Shown piece after piece: positions 35,079 to 47,512 of a stretch of 64,000 bases of DNA; position 1 is the stretch's first letter; each line of letters begins with the position of its first letter. Source of the stretch: Kalmusia sp. IMI 367209 (lineage: Eukaryota; Ascomycota; Dothideomycetes; Pleosporales; Didymosphaeriaceae). The stretch covers positions 1,736,001 to 1,800,000 of the forward strand of contig JAPEUQ010000001.1 of assembly GCA_027946365.1 (NCBI GenBank). Direction: 5' to 3'. The notes under the pieces were generated by a model. That model worked only from the letters and a program-made list of their open reading frames with translations, was not told where the DNA came from and made no database searches. Made by a program: the position numbers and the translations under genes.

Positions 35079-36741
35079 ATGGTGGACGGAAACCTCTTCA
35101 TTCCCCTCTCTCCGCCTAGTTCGCCGCGTATGTCTGCGTACACGACTCCTGCAGACGAGTGGCAAACATCAGACATCAAGTCCTTGGACAGTACGTCCGC
35201 AAACTCTGACGGCGACATGGCGCTTCTCCATTCCGAGGTGAATGGACACAGCTTCGATCTCAAGCGCCCTTTGCTACGAACGCACAAGAGCTTCCCTTTT
35301 GCTCTCGACGCCAAGCATCATAACGGGGCTGGTTCGCCATTACGAGAGCGCATCACCATTAGCAACATCGACGAGGTCGATACAAATGACCTTCCGAACG
35401 TTACCTTTGGTGGGTCAGCGCCTGCCAGTCCTGTGTCGAGATTGACTCCTCCGTCGCCACACGATGCCCTCAGCGGAGACGATGTGAAAGTCCAGGGCGA
35501 CGAAATCATTACTGAAGAGAAGGACGAGGATGGTGAAGACTTGATCAAAGACGAGGAGAAGCCTCCTATGACCGCTGCTGAGATTCGCGCTCAGAAGCGT
35601 AAGATGAAGCGATTCAGGCTCACACACAATCAAACTCGGTTCCTCATGAGCGAGTTTGCACGACAAGCTCACCCTGACGCTGCGCACCGAGAGCGACTAT
35701 CTCGTGAGATCCCAGGTCTTAGTCCTCGTCAAGTTCAAGTCTGGTTCCAGAACAGGTAGGCCAAGTTGAGATGGTTGACGCTTAGACTTGCTAACAGACA
35801 ATAGGAGAGCCAAGCTAAAGAGACTCACAAGCGACGACCGTGAGCGCATGATGCGATCACGAGCTTTGCCTGAAGATTTCGATATGGCTCAGGCTCTGCA
35901 CTCGCCTTTCGGCAACGCGCATGGGCTCGGGACACCTCTTGCTTCTCCTGGCTCGTACACACCGAGTTTCCCCGAAGGAAACATGATGCGACCACTGAGT
36001 ATCGATACTCTGAGGCGAGGACCTATTGATTCTCATATCTCACCCACTGGAATTAGCCCTGCCTTTGGAGGTTTTACTTTTACACCACCGCAGTCGGCAA
36101 CAGACACGTTGTCACCTATATCGACGCACGAGGGCTCCCCCTTTGGATTTCCTTCTGGGGGATTGGACACCAGCCCAAGAACATCGAACCCTTTCTCATC
36201 ATCGATCACGACATCACCGGCCTATGCTGCGCATCATAGCATCCCGCGGCTTTCCTTACACGCCGATCGTCTTGCAAGGAGCCGTGCTGAATCATTGTCC
36301 ACACCTCTCCGGGCGAGTATGAGCTACACAAACGGCGATAGCCTCACGAGCTCCAACGACTCTAGCAACCACCTACCCTATGGTATTGGATACTCTTACT
36401 CTCCGGTACCGGGCTTCCAAGCTGCTAGTTCCTCAAGAATGCGCTCGTTCTCCAGCAGCGTCCCCCGACGCATCGAACTGAGCTCGCATTACACGCCAAG
36501 TCGCAGTGTAACCACACCGCAGACGGCTACATTCCCAACCTACACGAGCTCCCCGCTTGTGACACCCCAAAGCTTTGCGATGCCCCAACTCAGTGCGCCA
36601 CATCATATGACCAGCTTTCCCAACTCGTACCTACGAAACGATTCCGCACAGTCAGATCAGTATCCTGGTGCTGGAGCCATTTTGGGAGAAGTGATTGAGA
36701 ACTCCAATCACGACAATGACGACCACGACAGTCACTACTGA
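35079..36741 (+). CDS. Homeobox transcription factor (HTF1/HOX2-like)
   Basis: There are two exons, 35079-35755 and 35805-36741, giving 537 residues. A homeodomain sits at about residues 173-232: a basic start (KRKMKRFRL), the TRFLMSEFARQ helix, and recognition helix 3 with SPRQVQVWFQNRRAKLKR. The single intron cuts helix 3 within the codon after WFQN. The rest is low-complexity Ser/Pro/Thr-rich with many SP and TP pairs, followed by an acidic His/Asp tail (DNDDHDSHY). The homeodomain and the following TSDDRERMMRSRALPEDFD resemble, from memory, the Htf1/Hox2 group that controls conidium formation in Magnaporthe and Fusarium; orthology is an inference. It acts in the nucleus as a DNA-binding regulator. 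Long gene-poor flanks on both sides fit a developmentally controlled gene. Confidence 0.9.
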
Positions 36742-37807
36742 GCAGTGTCTCGATTCCGCACATGGCGTTACGTGCTCGAGCTATGTATAACGCATGGAGT
36801 CTAGGCAGTGTGCATTATCACGTTTGGAAAAATCAAGATGAATTATGAAATTTGGGGAACAGGAGCTTGGGAATCATTACGAGTCGGCGCATGATGGCAA
36901 GGTTGGCTGGCATTGGGATGTCTGATGCTTTTGGTCGCACCCCTGGTGGCTGTTTCATACTTTTTGGCGGGATCTCTTTCTCCGCGCGTGTTGCGTTTCG
37001 CCCCGGGTGGGTTCCCTCACGTCCCTTTCTCATTTTCCAGCTTCGCGGGGCGGGTTTCGGAGTTTCGCAAACTGTTTTTCCACAAGCCCTTCATCAATGC
37101 GAACGGCTCTGAGCTGACTGCCCGGATCACGCAACGGCATTTTATTGATGGAATTTTTGTTTTCACATTCAGATGCTTAATGGCGCTGCTGGTATATACC
37201 CTTCTTGTACCTACCTTTTGATTTTTGTTTCTTCTTCTCGTCGGGAGAGATCCAGGATGGGGATTCGATACGAGGATGCACTTGTGCCCAACACCCCATC
37301 ACGTTCCTTTTCGGACTTGGGAGTGGCGGACTTGTATTCTTCCGACAAACGCAACGGAGCGCAACGGCTGCGCCTGCAACCGACGAACGCCTCTTGCGTT
37401 CCACTCCTCCCTTCCTTCGAATTTCCTGAGCCCCGCGGGTTGTCGTTAACTTTGGAATTCTGCTTGCACATGCTTTTTTCTACCTACCCTTCTTGCTCGC
37501 TTCGCTCCAGGGGCATGCTCGTATTTTTGGGGAACACAACAACTTTGTTTTTTGACCTTTGACACTTGTAAAAACTTTTTCTTCTACGAAAGCAAATACG
37601 AAGTAATGATACCCCCATATGGATACTTCAGTCCGGTTACTGGCCCAGTTTCCAGCGCAGTCCAAAAGTTTCCATAGCCTCAAACAAAGCAAATACATGC
37701 GTACATACAGAGTGTGTACCTCCACACACATACACGTGCACGATCATCCCATCGGATGAAAGTATAGACCCCACTTTTCGATCCGCTCTACGTGTGCGTT
37801 TTTCGCC

Positions 37808-38266
37808 TCAGCGCAGAGTCTGCTCTCGCTTGCCCTCTCGCATCATCTGGTTCGAGGAGTTCTGATTTTGGGTAACCCGCCAGTTTCTTGCATGCGGCGC
37901 GTAGGTACGTAGTGCTTGGCGGAGAGCGAGCTGGCCAATGGACGAGGGAGGGAGAGCGATTGACGGCATAGAAGGGGTGTTGCTTTGGCGCTGGACCATG
38001 TTGGGGTTGGCACCAGGGCTGGGCTGGAGTGTGGGGTGGGCGATGCATGGGCTGGGGGTATATCCAAGCGACGGTGCACTGCAGGTGATGGGCGTGGGTG
38101 GTACAGCAGCGAACGGTGGGCGGATTGTTGGTTCGCTAGTCTGGACGTCGTACTTGGGCACAAGCTCTCTTCGAGGTGGTGGTGGTGGAGATGGTGGTGG
38201 AGGGAAAGGTTGAGAAGGGGAGTCCCTTGTTCGTTGCTGTGTATCTTGAGTAACTTCAACACGCCT
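37808..38266 (-). CDS. Possible exon of an unknown Pro/Ser-rich protein
   Basis: On the minus strand a frame is open for 152 codons from a plausible acceptor (CATCTAG, just above 38266) to a TGA stop. The composition is Pro/Ser/Thr/Gln-rich, with a poly-Pro run near the start and recurring segments of the PSMPS and PSPG kind, like the disordered part of a regulator. A 28-nt micro-exon with flanking AG and GT could lie directly upstream, but I could not build a convincing 5' end or a start codon. No domain is recognised. It may be chance openness in C-rich DNA. Confidence 0.25.
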   Translation of the reverse strand, partial: RRVEVTQDTQQRTRDSPSQPFPPPPSPPPPPRRELVPKYDVQTSEPTIRPPFAAVPPTPITCSAPSLGYTPSPCIAHPTLQPSPGANPNMVQRQSNTPSMPSIALPPSSIGQLALRQALRTYAPHARNWRVTQNQNSSNQMMREGKREQTLR

Positions 38267-41200
38267 CTAGATGTTCTGGCCCGCTGCTGTAACACTCATT
38301 AGGTACGTGGACATTGCACATCACGACCAACCTTCTGGAAGAATAGGCCGTTAGCTCGAATTAGTCACCAAAACTTGCCACCCAGGACAACGAGCCTCAT
38401 CCCGCCAGGCCCAGCAGTCAGTCGATCCGGTTCTGCTTGCTCCACCAAGCGGGCAGCCGTTCCTGAGCGTCTGAACCCCTGGACGACCCTGAACAGCTCC
38501 ACAGCATCCGCAAGTCGACCCACGGCTCGCACTCATGCCTCCGAACATTCCACAACGCATGGAACTCAAATCCTCCATCTAATCCACGCCGACAACATCC
38601 TTGGCGCTCACGATCTGCCCTGCGGCCCTCCACATGACCACCGCAGGTCCAATCTATCTCCACACTTACCCCAGACGCCATCCGGCTCCTACGAGCGCAG
38701 GAACCGTCTTCTGTGCAGCCTTCCATTGTATGGATAAATTGAGCGTCAGCCAGCATCGCGCAGGAGCTAAGGATCCCTTTCGCCGGACAATTTTTGACGT
38801 TTGCGGGGAAGGGTAATAGAGTGGAAATGGGGATGCAGGCTGCAGTATGCAGTGAAGCATGCATGGAAGCAAGTTGGGGGTAATAGAAGCAGGATGGGAT
38901 AGATGAAGGGGGATGGGGTGAGGGCAAGGGCGGGGATGAGGTACGACGATACGGATGTGGCTGCATGCACATGACGAACGTCTGGGGCTCGCAGGATAAG
39001 GTTGGATAGAGTTATTGCGGTGCATAGATTAAAGGGTGCGATTCGGCTCCAGAGGCAGCGGTTGTTGGCGGCTCGCTGATCTGATAGATTGAAGTGGTGG
39101 GAAATTGAGTGCGGCTACAATTTTGGCTTGGCCTGCTTGCTGCAGGTTTGCTGCAAGGCGAGGCGATGGCGATTGGCAGGGTCATGGTTTGTGGAGAAGA
39201 ACACACTGGAGAGCCGCGGATGATTTCCTACAAGGCGCCAGTGCTGGCCTTGCTGCAGATCTTAGGCTTAATTGCAGGCTGGGCGTTGTGAATGCGGTTC
39301 ACGACTAGCCGTTGCCGCACGAATTGGAAGATTTGTGAGGCCGTATTCTTCCAGGTGGCTTCCAGAAAGACGTTGGAACATCGGTGGATGCTGGGAACAG
39401 GGTGTTTCGTTTTTCCAAGGAGCATGTGATCTGGTGATCGATTTCTTCGTGATGCATGGAAGAGATAAGGTTTGTGGCGGTGTGCAGCGTGCTTGATGCG
39501 TTGTTCACTGTTCTACGATCGTTATAGACGGGGTAACATTATGTAAGTTGAGCAAGGGTGTGGGTGTAGTTGAAGCGACGGCAGGAAAGTAAGCTGAATG
39601 TTGAGGCCAAGTCGGATATGCGCCCTCTTTGCAGCGCCGGCGCCGACTTCGCGAGCTTGACCTGTGCTTGTTGCCCACGGGCCCAAGATGTGGAGATGGT
39701 GTTCGCTGCTTTTGCACCAACGCCCGTACCTGAAATCGCATCGATGACATGCGGAGTGGTGTCCATGACTTGCTGACCGGAAGATAGGTACAAGCTAAGG
39801 GCGCTCTAAGAAAATGTCCGTGTGGTGCAGGTACGCTACAGGCACAGGCATACGAGAAGAGGCTCATCGGAACGTCGTTCCTATGTGGGCGCAACACCCG
39901 CAGGCCGCCGCAAGTTGCTGCTATTCCCTTCCCATTCCAAGCGAAGCGGAAAGGTAAGCACCGAGCGTAGCGCTCGCGGACTTTACTCGCTCTTGCTGCG
40001 GAGGGCGGACTGAGACAATGGGTCTCATCTTCGTGGGGTCTGGAGAAGAAGACGCCTTGCGGGAGGTCCCGACCGCGACGGGTGTGCAGATTCCTTCCGG
40101 CCATGCGATTGGTGCGGAGACAGTCTGGCGTCATAAGATGCGAATTGCCCGTTCGGGTGCGGAGTGAATACTCGATTCGGCACTATTGGTGGGTAAATAC
40201 GAGGTCACGTGTAGGGGGCTTCACATGCCTCATGCGCAGTCAGCTCGTTGGCAACCACACGCTCATGGAGATGTCGACATTATGCTGGCGGATACAGTCA
40301 CACGACAAAAGGCTGGGATGGCCCTCTTTGGTATTCTGTATCCCGAGGAGACTGTGTGCATAATGTGTCTCCATGATTCCCTGAATGCCGCACCGCAGCT
40401 CCCTTATCTTCATAGCGGCTGCCCTTTTCGTTTGCCGGCGCAAAAGCAGACCCCACCATGGTAGCATTCGACTACGGCCTTCACAAGGAGTTGGGGAGAA
40501 GGTTCATCGGGGCGTGGCTATGTGGAGCAGGTACTCCATGGAGAGCATGTACAATCGACCAGCCTCGCGCTCCACACTCCCACCTTCTCTTTCTGCTCTC
40601 TTGGTGTACACGCGCTATTGAGTGGCTAAGCAATGTTCAGCAATTAGTGCAAGGCTTCCCAGAGCAGCAACGCAAAAGTCGATCCCCCCATCATTGGCGC
40701 AAGTTTCGGGAATCAGCAACCTGCACCTCGCTGCGCCTGCAGGACACCACCTTCGGGCACTAAGAGCGCCTCGCGACGCCTTTTGATCCTTTGTCGGCCG
40801 ATAACACGACCTGTTTGCACGAGCAAATCGCATCAGCTGCGCTCTCGCGGCGGAGGGGCGAAAAGCAGCGTTACGGCGGAGAGCCGACGTGCATCTCCAT
40901 GGGCGGAAAAGCGGCGAGCAACTGCACAGGCTACCATATGCCGTCTCTCTCTCTCTCGCCCCAGGGCTTGCAACTGTGACTGAAGGTGACGGTCACACAC
41001 TTGACTCAGGATGAATCGCAGAGCGTACTCGAGCCGTCGGCTCGGGGTGTACAAAGCCAGATACATAGACGCGGACGTAGTGCTACCGCAATAGAGTCGC
41101 ACCCGTTCATGCACAGCCGTTTCGCATCCGTACGTTTCGTCTGTACTGTAGCTGCTGCGTTCGCGGCAACATACATCAGAGGCCGAGCTTTGCGACGCGG

Positions 41201-42121
41201 GCGGTGTCTCGATCCGCGCACCGAGGACCTGTGCCGGCCTCATCCCAGTTGTTGAGCGGCGCCGGTGGAAGTGTCACGGGCTGCGGCTTGAATCGCACGT
41301 GCAAGCATCGTGACAGTCGTGACTGCAGAGAGAGCGCAGTGCCTATGGTCTCTGCGAAGATGAGTCATGTCGGAGATGTAACAATTCTGATGGTCCCAGA
41401 AAGGTGCAGCGATTGGATCAGAATGATGTCCAGCAGTAGGTCATGCCAGTGGAAGGTGAGTCTGCGAGGTGAAGTTTGACGGGCAGGCCGCGCCACGGTA
41501 CAAAGTAGGCAGCCAGGTCGAAGTTCCTCCCACGATCAAGTCCAAGTAGTCACGACAGACGTTGGAGAAAGAAACGAAGTCGATATGCGCCACAATCTAC
41601 AATTCTTCTAGAAGGATTTAGTGAGCATATAGGGCAGAGAGAGGATATTGCTGTGGCGACCGCGCGTCTTATCGATTGCTCCAAATAGGGGCGATTCTCA
41701 GTGTCGCGATGCGTGATTGGCTGTGGACTCGGATTTAAGGCGGAGGTGCGTGCGAGATGAGAGTCATTTCACGGCAGTCGTCGTCATTATGCATTTGATT
41801 GCAGCCAGGCAGCCTTTTTCTCGATGCTGGGACAAGACGTGGTGGTCGAAGCAGAAGCGATTGGTGTTGTGATGGACAAAGGGCACTGCCGCCTAGGAGA
41901 CCCAAGGGCTTTGTCCCGTCTTCCTCGTCGAGTCTGAGTCGAGACAGGTCAGCGCTATGCGTTTGAAAGAGCCTCCCAGCGACCTGGTCCGCGTGAGATA
42001 TAGCTGGCACAGACCAGAGGAGGACCATTGTCGCTTGGTGGATGTTTGCTCGTCGTGTGTCGAAACGGTCGACGAGTGCGCGCAGACAACGATCGATTTG
42101 GCGCAGGCTCACGTCAAGCCA

Positions 42122-42145
42122 CCAGGCCAGGCCAGGCCAGGCCAG
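42122..42145. repeat. Short tandem repeat (CCAGG)n
   Basis: A 5-nt unit, CCAGG, is repeated almost five times without interruption. It lies about 700 nt upstream of the eIF4G start codon in otherwise non-coding DNA. Confidence 0.9.
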
Positions 42146-42851
42146 AGGAGAGGCAGGGCGGATGAAGGCGACGTCCCGCGGTGACGCACAATCGAGCGCA
42201 GGCTGAGCGCACACTCGAGGGCACGCCGAAGCCTCGTGCGCTGGCAACGAGCGCATTCCCAATGTTCCTCCAGCAAGGCGCTCGGGACGGTGATGGCTAG
42301 CAGCATCAATGATCCGTCCATGAAACAAGCAAAGCAGTCGAGTCAGCGCAGGCAGCCTATTGTAATGCGCTGCTGAGCAGTCGTTGGGTTGCAGTTTAGG
42401 AGAACCCCGGCTGGCTGTTCTCGCTTGCAGTGCCCGGCCGAACGTGCCCCCAATGTTATTAGAAAATTGTTCTGCCTCACTAGCCCTCCCTCCTCAACCT
42501 TTCTCTTCATCGCGAAGACACCGCAAATCATCCCGCAGCGGCCCAGTGATACTTCACGAGGCGCTTGCTCCTGGATTCGCAGATTCCTCTGTCGAATTCC
42601 ATCCCCCAAGGCCCTGCCGCAGTCCCGCTCACGCCCCGTGCAGCGCAGACAGCCCGGTCGCCCTTTTTTCCCCAGGAGGCTTCACGTCCCTTCCTGCACC
42701 GAGTCGCCCCTTTGCAGACTCGCCTTAATACTCTCGCATTCGACGCTCGCCGATCCGAGATCCGAGATCCCGCGACCGTCGTCTCGCTCGCCGCGCACCG
42801 TCGCCTCTCGCACCACGCACGCCGTCCCACCGACCCGTCCTACAGGTTCTA

Positions 42852-45800
42852 ATGAGCGCATCCTCGAACTCGCAGACTCCTCCTATTGCCACCTCACAAA
42901 ACGCAGCCGCCGCGAATCTGTCGTCCTCTGGATCCGCAAACGTGGCCGCCGGACAGGCACCGCCCACAGCAACAGCCCGCAGCTCGTACGCAAAGAAGGT
43001 TTCCTCCCCTCCGATCGCGTCCAGCGCCGCGCCGCCTGTTGCTGTGGGAGGCCCGCAGAGCGCTCAGAATGGCAGCACCCCCATCAAGCCGGCCGTTCCC
43101 CGCCATGGGTCCTACCATCGTGAACAGCAGCGCTGCCAACGGCGCCGCTTCACAGGGCGACCACAGCCGCAAGTCCTCCGTCACCATTAGCGCAGCAGGT
43201 ACCAGTGGCTACATTCCCAACGGAGGTCCTGTACCAAATTCGCGCGCGCCCTCCAACCTGACCTTTGGCTCGCTCGCTGGCTCACCTGCACCTTCACACG
43301 CCACGCCACACCCTCAGGGACAGAACCTGAACCCGCAGGCGCCCAATCCGCGCGTCGCGTCGCCTGCACACTCGCCGTCGCCCATTCCTACGCCCATCTC
43401 GAGCGGTGGAAAGCCCGACAGCCTGCCGACTCGCCCTGGCCTTGTTTTCGGGGGCGGCAGCGACAGTGCCGAGTCAAACGTAAGTTGGTCGGAGAGCACA
43501 GTGAAAATGCCAACTTGCTGACCTTTTACCTAGTCACGACCCATCTCACTTCCCCCGCAGCCAAATTCACTTCCTCAGGCACAACATCTGCGTCGCGAAT
43601 CTTCACAGTCCGCACACAGCGACATGAGCAACCAGAATATGTCTCGCGGTTTCCCCCCAAATGGCGGCCGTGGTAGAGGATTCAACAACTACCCTCAAAT
43701 GCACCCCGGTGCGTCTCCTCAGCCATATCGCGCCCTGCCCAATCAGCCTCGTGGACCGAACATGGCGCCTGCGTTTCAACCACAAATGCATCCCAACTCA
43801 CCGTATCGTGCGAACAGGTCGCCTGCGATCACGCCGGCTGCGATACATCAACAAGCCAACTACACAGGTTACAACTACGGCCAACAGCCTTACCCTCAGC
43901 CGGTTCGTATTTCTTCAGCTGTCTCTATTACCTCTCCAGTGTCCGAGTCCAGCAAGCCGGCTCAGCCCACGCAAGCTTCTCGGATACAAGTTTCTTCTCA
44001 GTCTTGTCCCGCACCTCCGACAGTCCCGAAGCAACCGAATTTACGGATGCGTCGCGACTCGTCGTCGTGCACTCTCTTTGATCCTGTCGATCCGCCTTTC
44101 TCAGCTAAGTACATCACTGAATCTTTTCTAACCGAGATGCAACACATACAGGGCATGTACGGTCCTCCTCAAGGCTTAGATCCGTACGGCAATTACTACG
44201 GCCAGGGCTATCCAAACCAGTATAATGGGATGGCACAAGGGATGCATTACCCCGGCGTTCCAGCATCTCCAGGACGCGGCCATGGGTTCCCACAGCAGAC
44301 CTATCCGGTCCCTGCGTACGGTCAACCGCCGCAGGCACAAGGCATGTCGCGTACGCCATCGAATATGTCGGAGCGACCGCCATCTGCCGCACAACAGCCG
44401 TCCACGCCTGCCATGACGAACGTGAGCCATGTTTCCCAGACCCCGAGCGCTCAATCGGGCAGCCCAGCTCCGGCTTCGTCCTTTTCCATTCCGTCCAAGG
44501 CTAAGAGCAAGGCTATTGTGGTGAGTATTCCCTGAGTTATGTTACGTTGTTGTTCCTAACACGCTCTTAGATCAAGACAGCCGATGGGAAGGTCGTGGAT
44601 TTCAAGAGCGGCGAGAAGCCCGCATCCCCCGCGCAACCGCCTCCACCGTCGAAGTCTCCTGCCATTGTCGCCTCTCCCACTCCCCCGCCTCGACCCGAGT
44701 CTACACACAGCCGTGCTGAAAGTGTAGCGACAAAGTCTGCAAGCGAGAAGAAGGCAGAATTCATCAAACAGTTCCAGGAGAGCCTGCGGGCTGAAAGCCA
44801 AAAAGAAGAGGACGACAAAAAGAAGGAAGAGGAGGCTAAGATCGAAGCTGACAAAGCTCAAAAAGCAAAGGAAGAGGCCGAAGCGGCGGCGAAAGCCGAA
44901 GCCGACAAGGCCGCCAAAGAAAAGGAAGCTGCTGAAGCTGCCAAGGCAGATGAAGAAGAAGCCAAGCGCAAGGTTGAAGAAGAGAAGCGCAAGGAAGAAG
45001 AAGAGATGGAGCGTAAGTATTGCACTAGCTTCACATCTATTTGCGCTCACTAACGATTTTCATAGGCATGATTGAGGAGATGGAGCGCGCCGAGAAGGAA
45101 GAAGAAGAGCGTGAGCGCAAGTACGCAGAGGAGAAGAAGCGAAAGCAAGAGGAAGAGAAGGCTCGCGAAGCTGAGCGTGCAAAGGAAGCGGACGAGCGCA
45201 TGAAACAGGCTGAGCGTGAGGCCGAAGCCGCAGAGGCCGCAAGATCCCAGGAGACGCCTGAGCAAAAAGGCCGAGCGCGAGAAACTGTTCGCTTCTCTGA
45301 AGAAGAACACAATGTTTGGTCCTGCTGCAGGCCAGACCGAGACTCCCGCGGAAACTCCTACGCCACCTGCCGAGCCCACTGTCACCCCTCCGACTCAACC
45401 GAAGACGACTGGCGCAGGTAAACCGAAACCGGCTCACCTCAAGTTGGAAACGACCAAGTCTGTTGAGCCACCTGCTCCTACACCGGGCATGATGTCACTC
45501 AAGTCAGCTCGCTTCCTTCAGGTACAGAGCGAGCTTGTGAAGTACCCTGAGGGCATCCTTTCTCCAAACCCGGCTCTCAATGTCGGCACCAAGTCCAAGG
45601 GAAAGGTGTACGAGCCTTCGTTCTTACTTCAGTTCCAGGATGTATTCAAGGAGAAACCATCCGTAGACTGGGACATGAAGCTAAAGGAGACAGTCGGCGA
45701 CTCCTCTGAGTCTGCTGGACCGAAATCCGCCCGAGGCCCATCGTCAATGGGAATGGGCGGCCGACAACCGTCTCGTAGTGGCCTAGGTGGGCCCATGGGC

Positions 45801-47512
45801 TCCTTCCAGGGCTCTTTCCCTGCCGGAAGGACGCTGCCACCTGGAACTACATCTGCACAGCGCTTCGAACAGTCGCAGCGAGGCCCCATGACTAATCCTC
45901 TGGCCCAGTTTGTCGCACCTCCTCGCGCTGGAGGCTTCCCCGTTCAGATGGCACGATCTTCCTCATTCCAGAACATGGGTCAAGCTGCACCCAACTCTCC
46001 TCGAGTCGGCAGTTCCCGTGGTCGCGGTAGTCGTCGTGGAGACAAGACCGTGAACAAGAAGGAGGAAGCAGCGATGCCGCTGACCTCTGGCATGGAAATC
46101 AAAGCACTCGAGAAATCTTCGACTGGTTGGACACCTCATTCGAAGGCGCAAGCTCCTCAACAGGCCGCGGCTGGCCACATGGCTCCTGATATGGTACAGC
46201 GCAAGGTTAAGGCTGCACTCAACAAGATGACACCAGAGAAATTCGACAAGATCTCAGATCAGATTCTCGAGATTGCCGGACAGAGCAAGAACGAAGACGA
46301 TGGCCGCACACTGAGACAGGTCATTCAGCTTACTTTCGAGAAAGCTTGCGATGAGCAGCACTGGTCATCCATGTACGCGAAATTCTGCCAGAAGATGCTT
46401 ATGACCATGAGCACGGACATCCGAGATGAGAACGTCAAAGACAAGCACGGTCAACCGGTCGTTGGAGGCGCCTTGTTCAGGAAGTACCTCCTTAATCGCT
46501 GTCAAGAAGAGTTCGAGAAGGGATGGGAGGTCAATCTACCTACCAAGCCCGAAGGAGAGCCAAGCAAGGAGGTCATGCTCTCAGACGAGTACTACATTGC
46601 CGCCGCCGCCAAACGTAAAGGTCTTGGTCTCATCCAATTCATTGGTGAACTTTACAAGCTCAACATGCTTACACTACGCATTATGCACGAATGCGTACTC
46701 AAGCTCCTTGACTTCGAAGGTCTTCCGGACGAGTCGGCAATTGAGAGTTTGGTGAAGTTGCTCCGTACAGTGGGTGCAACTATGGCGACAGCAGACGCTG
46801 GGCCCAAGATGCTGTCTGTATACTTCGAACGTGTAGAGAAGATTATGAACATGGAGGGACTGCCATCACGTCTAAAGTTCATGTTGCTAGATCTCGTTGA
46901 CATTCGGAAGGCGAACTGGCACGACAAGCAAGCCGACAAGGGGCCGAAGACCATCCAACAGATCCACGCCGAGGCTGCTGCTGCTCAACAGGCGGCTGCT
47001 CAGCAAGCAGCTAGCCAGCGGGGTGGTCGATTGCCGCCTGGTCGGGGTGATGCTCGTTCTTTCTCTGGAGGCGGGCCACCACCCCCTCAAGACTTTGGTC
47101 GCGTAGCGATGGACGATCTCCGGAAGTTGTCGAAGGGTGCCTCTGGTCGCAATAGCAGCGGTCAGCTTGGTCCCTCTATGCTTGGCGGCCGTACTGGCAG
47201 TGGACGACGAGGCCTCGGTCCTGGTGGAGGTTTGATGGGTGGTGCTGAATCAGGAGCCTCGTCTCGCACGGCTACTCCTCCCGTCCAAAAGGAGAAGGAG
47301 TCCACATCTCACGCAAATTCGTTCAGGTACGTTCTATGATGCTTCTTCTACTATATAGTTACTGATATTTCAATAGTGCACTCATGAGTTTGGATAGCGA
47401 GGGTGCTGGAGAAGTCGGTTCTCCACCCTCGAACACCTCGTCTCCACCACAGTCCAAAGTGGCACCTGCTCGAGCCAAATCACCTGCTGCCGATGCCAAG
47501 CCGTCCGAATGA
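42852..47512 (+). CDS. eIF4G: Translation initiation factor eIF4G
   Basis: There are five exons: 42852-43479, 43534-44520, 44571-45012, 45066-47326 and 47377-47512, about 1483 residues if two frame breaks are ignored. The N-terminal 540 residues are disordered (Ser/Pro/Gln/Tyr). A long Glu/Lys/Ala coiled coil follows (about 590-750), then the eIF4E-binding motif YEPSFLL (45609-45629, fitting YxxxxL-phi) and an RG-rich linker. The MIF4G HEAT domain (about 1060-1300) begins near VQRKVKAALNKMTPEKFD and ends near RLKFMLLDLVDIRK. eIF4G bridges the cap-binding protein, eIF4A and the 43S complex. The frame shifts by +1 twice: at the C-run 43098-43101, and between about 45240 and 45260, where the CCC at 45246-45248 is the best candidate. 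Both look like one extra C. Since this is probably the only eIF4G, sequence error is more likely than a pseudogene. Alternatively the model could start at the ATG at 43105. Confidence 0.93.

Larger units (their letters stand above)
36742..42851. other. Long gene-poor region between the homeobox gene and eIF4G
   Basis: About 6.1 kb with no protein I can recognise. The first part is the homeobox 3' region. Many short open frames occur on both strands. One minus-strand frame (37808-38266) has protein-like composition and is listed separately. The last 500 nt before eIF4G are C-rich and pyrimidine-rich, typical of a long fungal leader. Simple repeats occur at 38178-38210 (GGT-rich), 40939-40955 (CT) and 42122-42145. 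Confidence 0.45.

Noticed and set aside
43921..44139. A possible in-frame intron within eIF4G exon 2, since the residues here are less typical.
   Set aside because: The stretch has no stop, is a multiple of three between the candidate sites, and the candidate acceptor CCGAG is poor. I keep it as coding but cannot exclude splicing.
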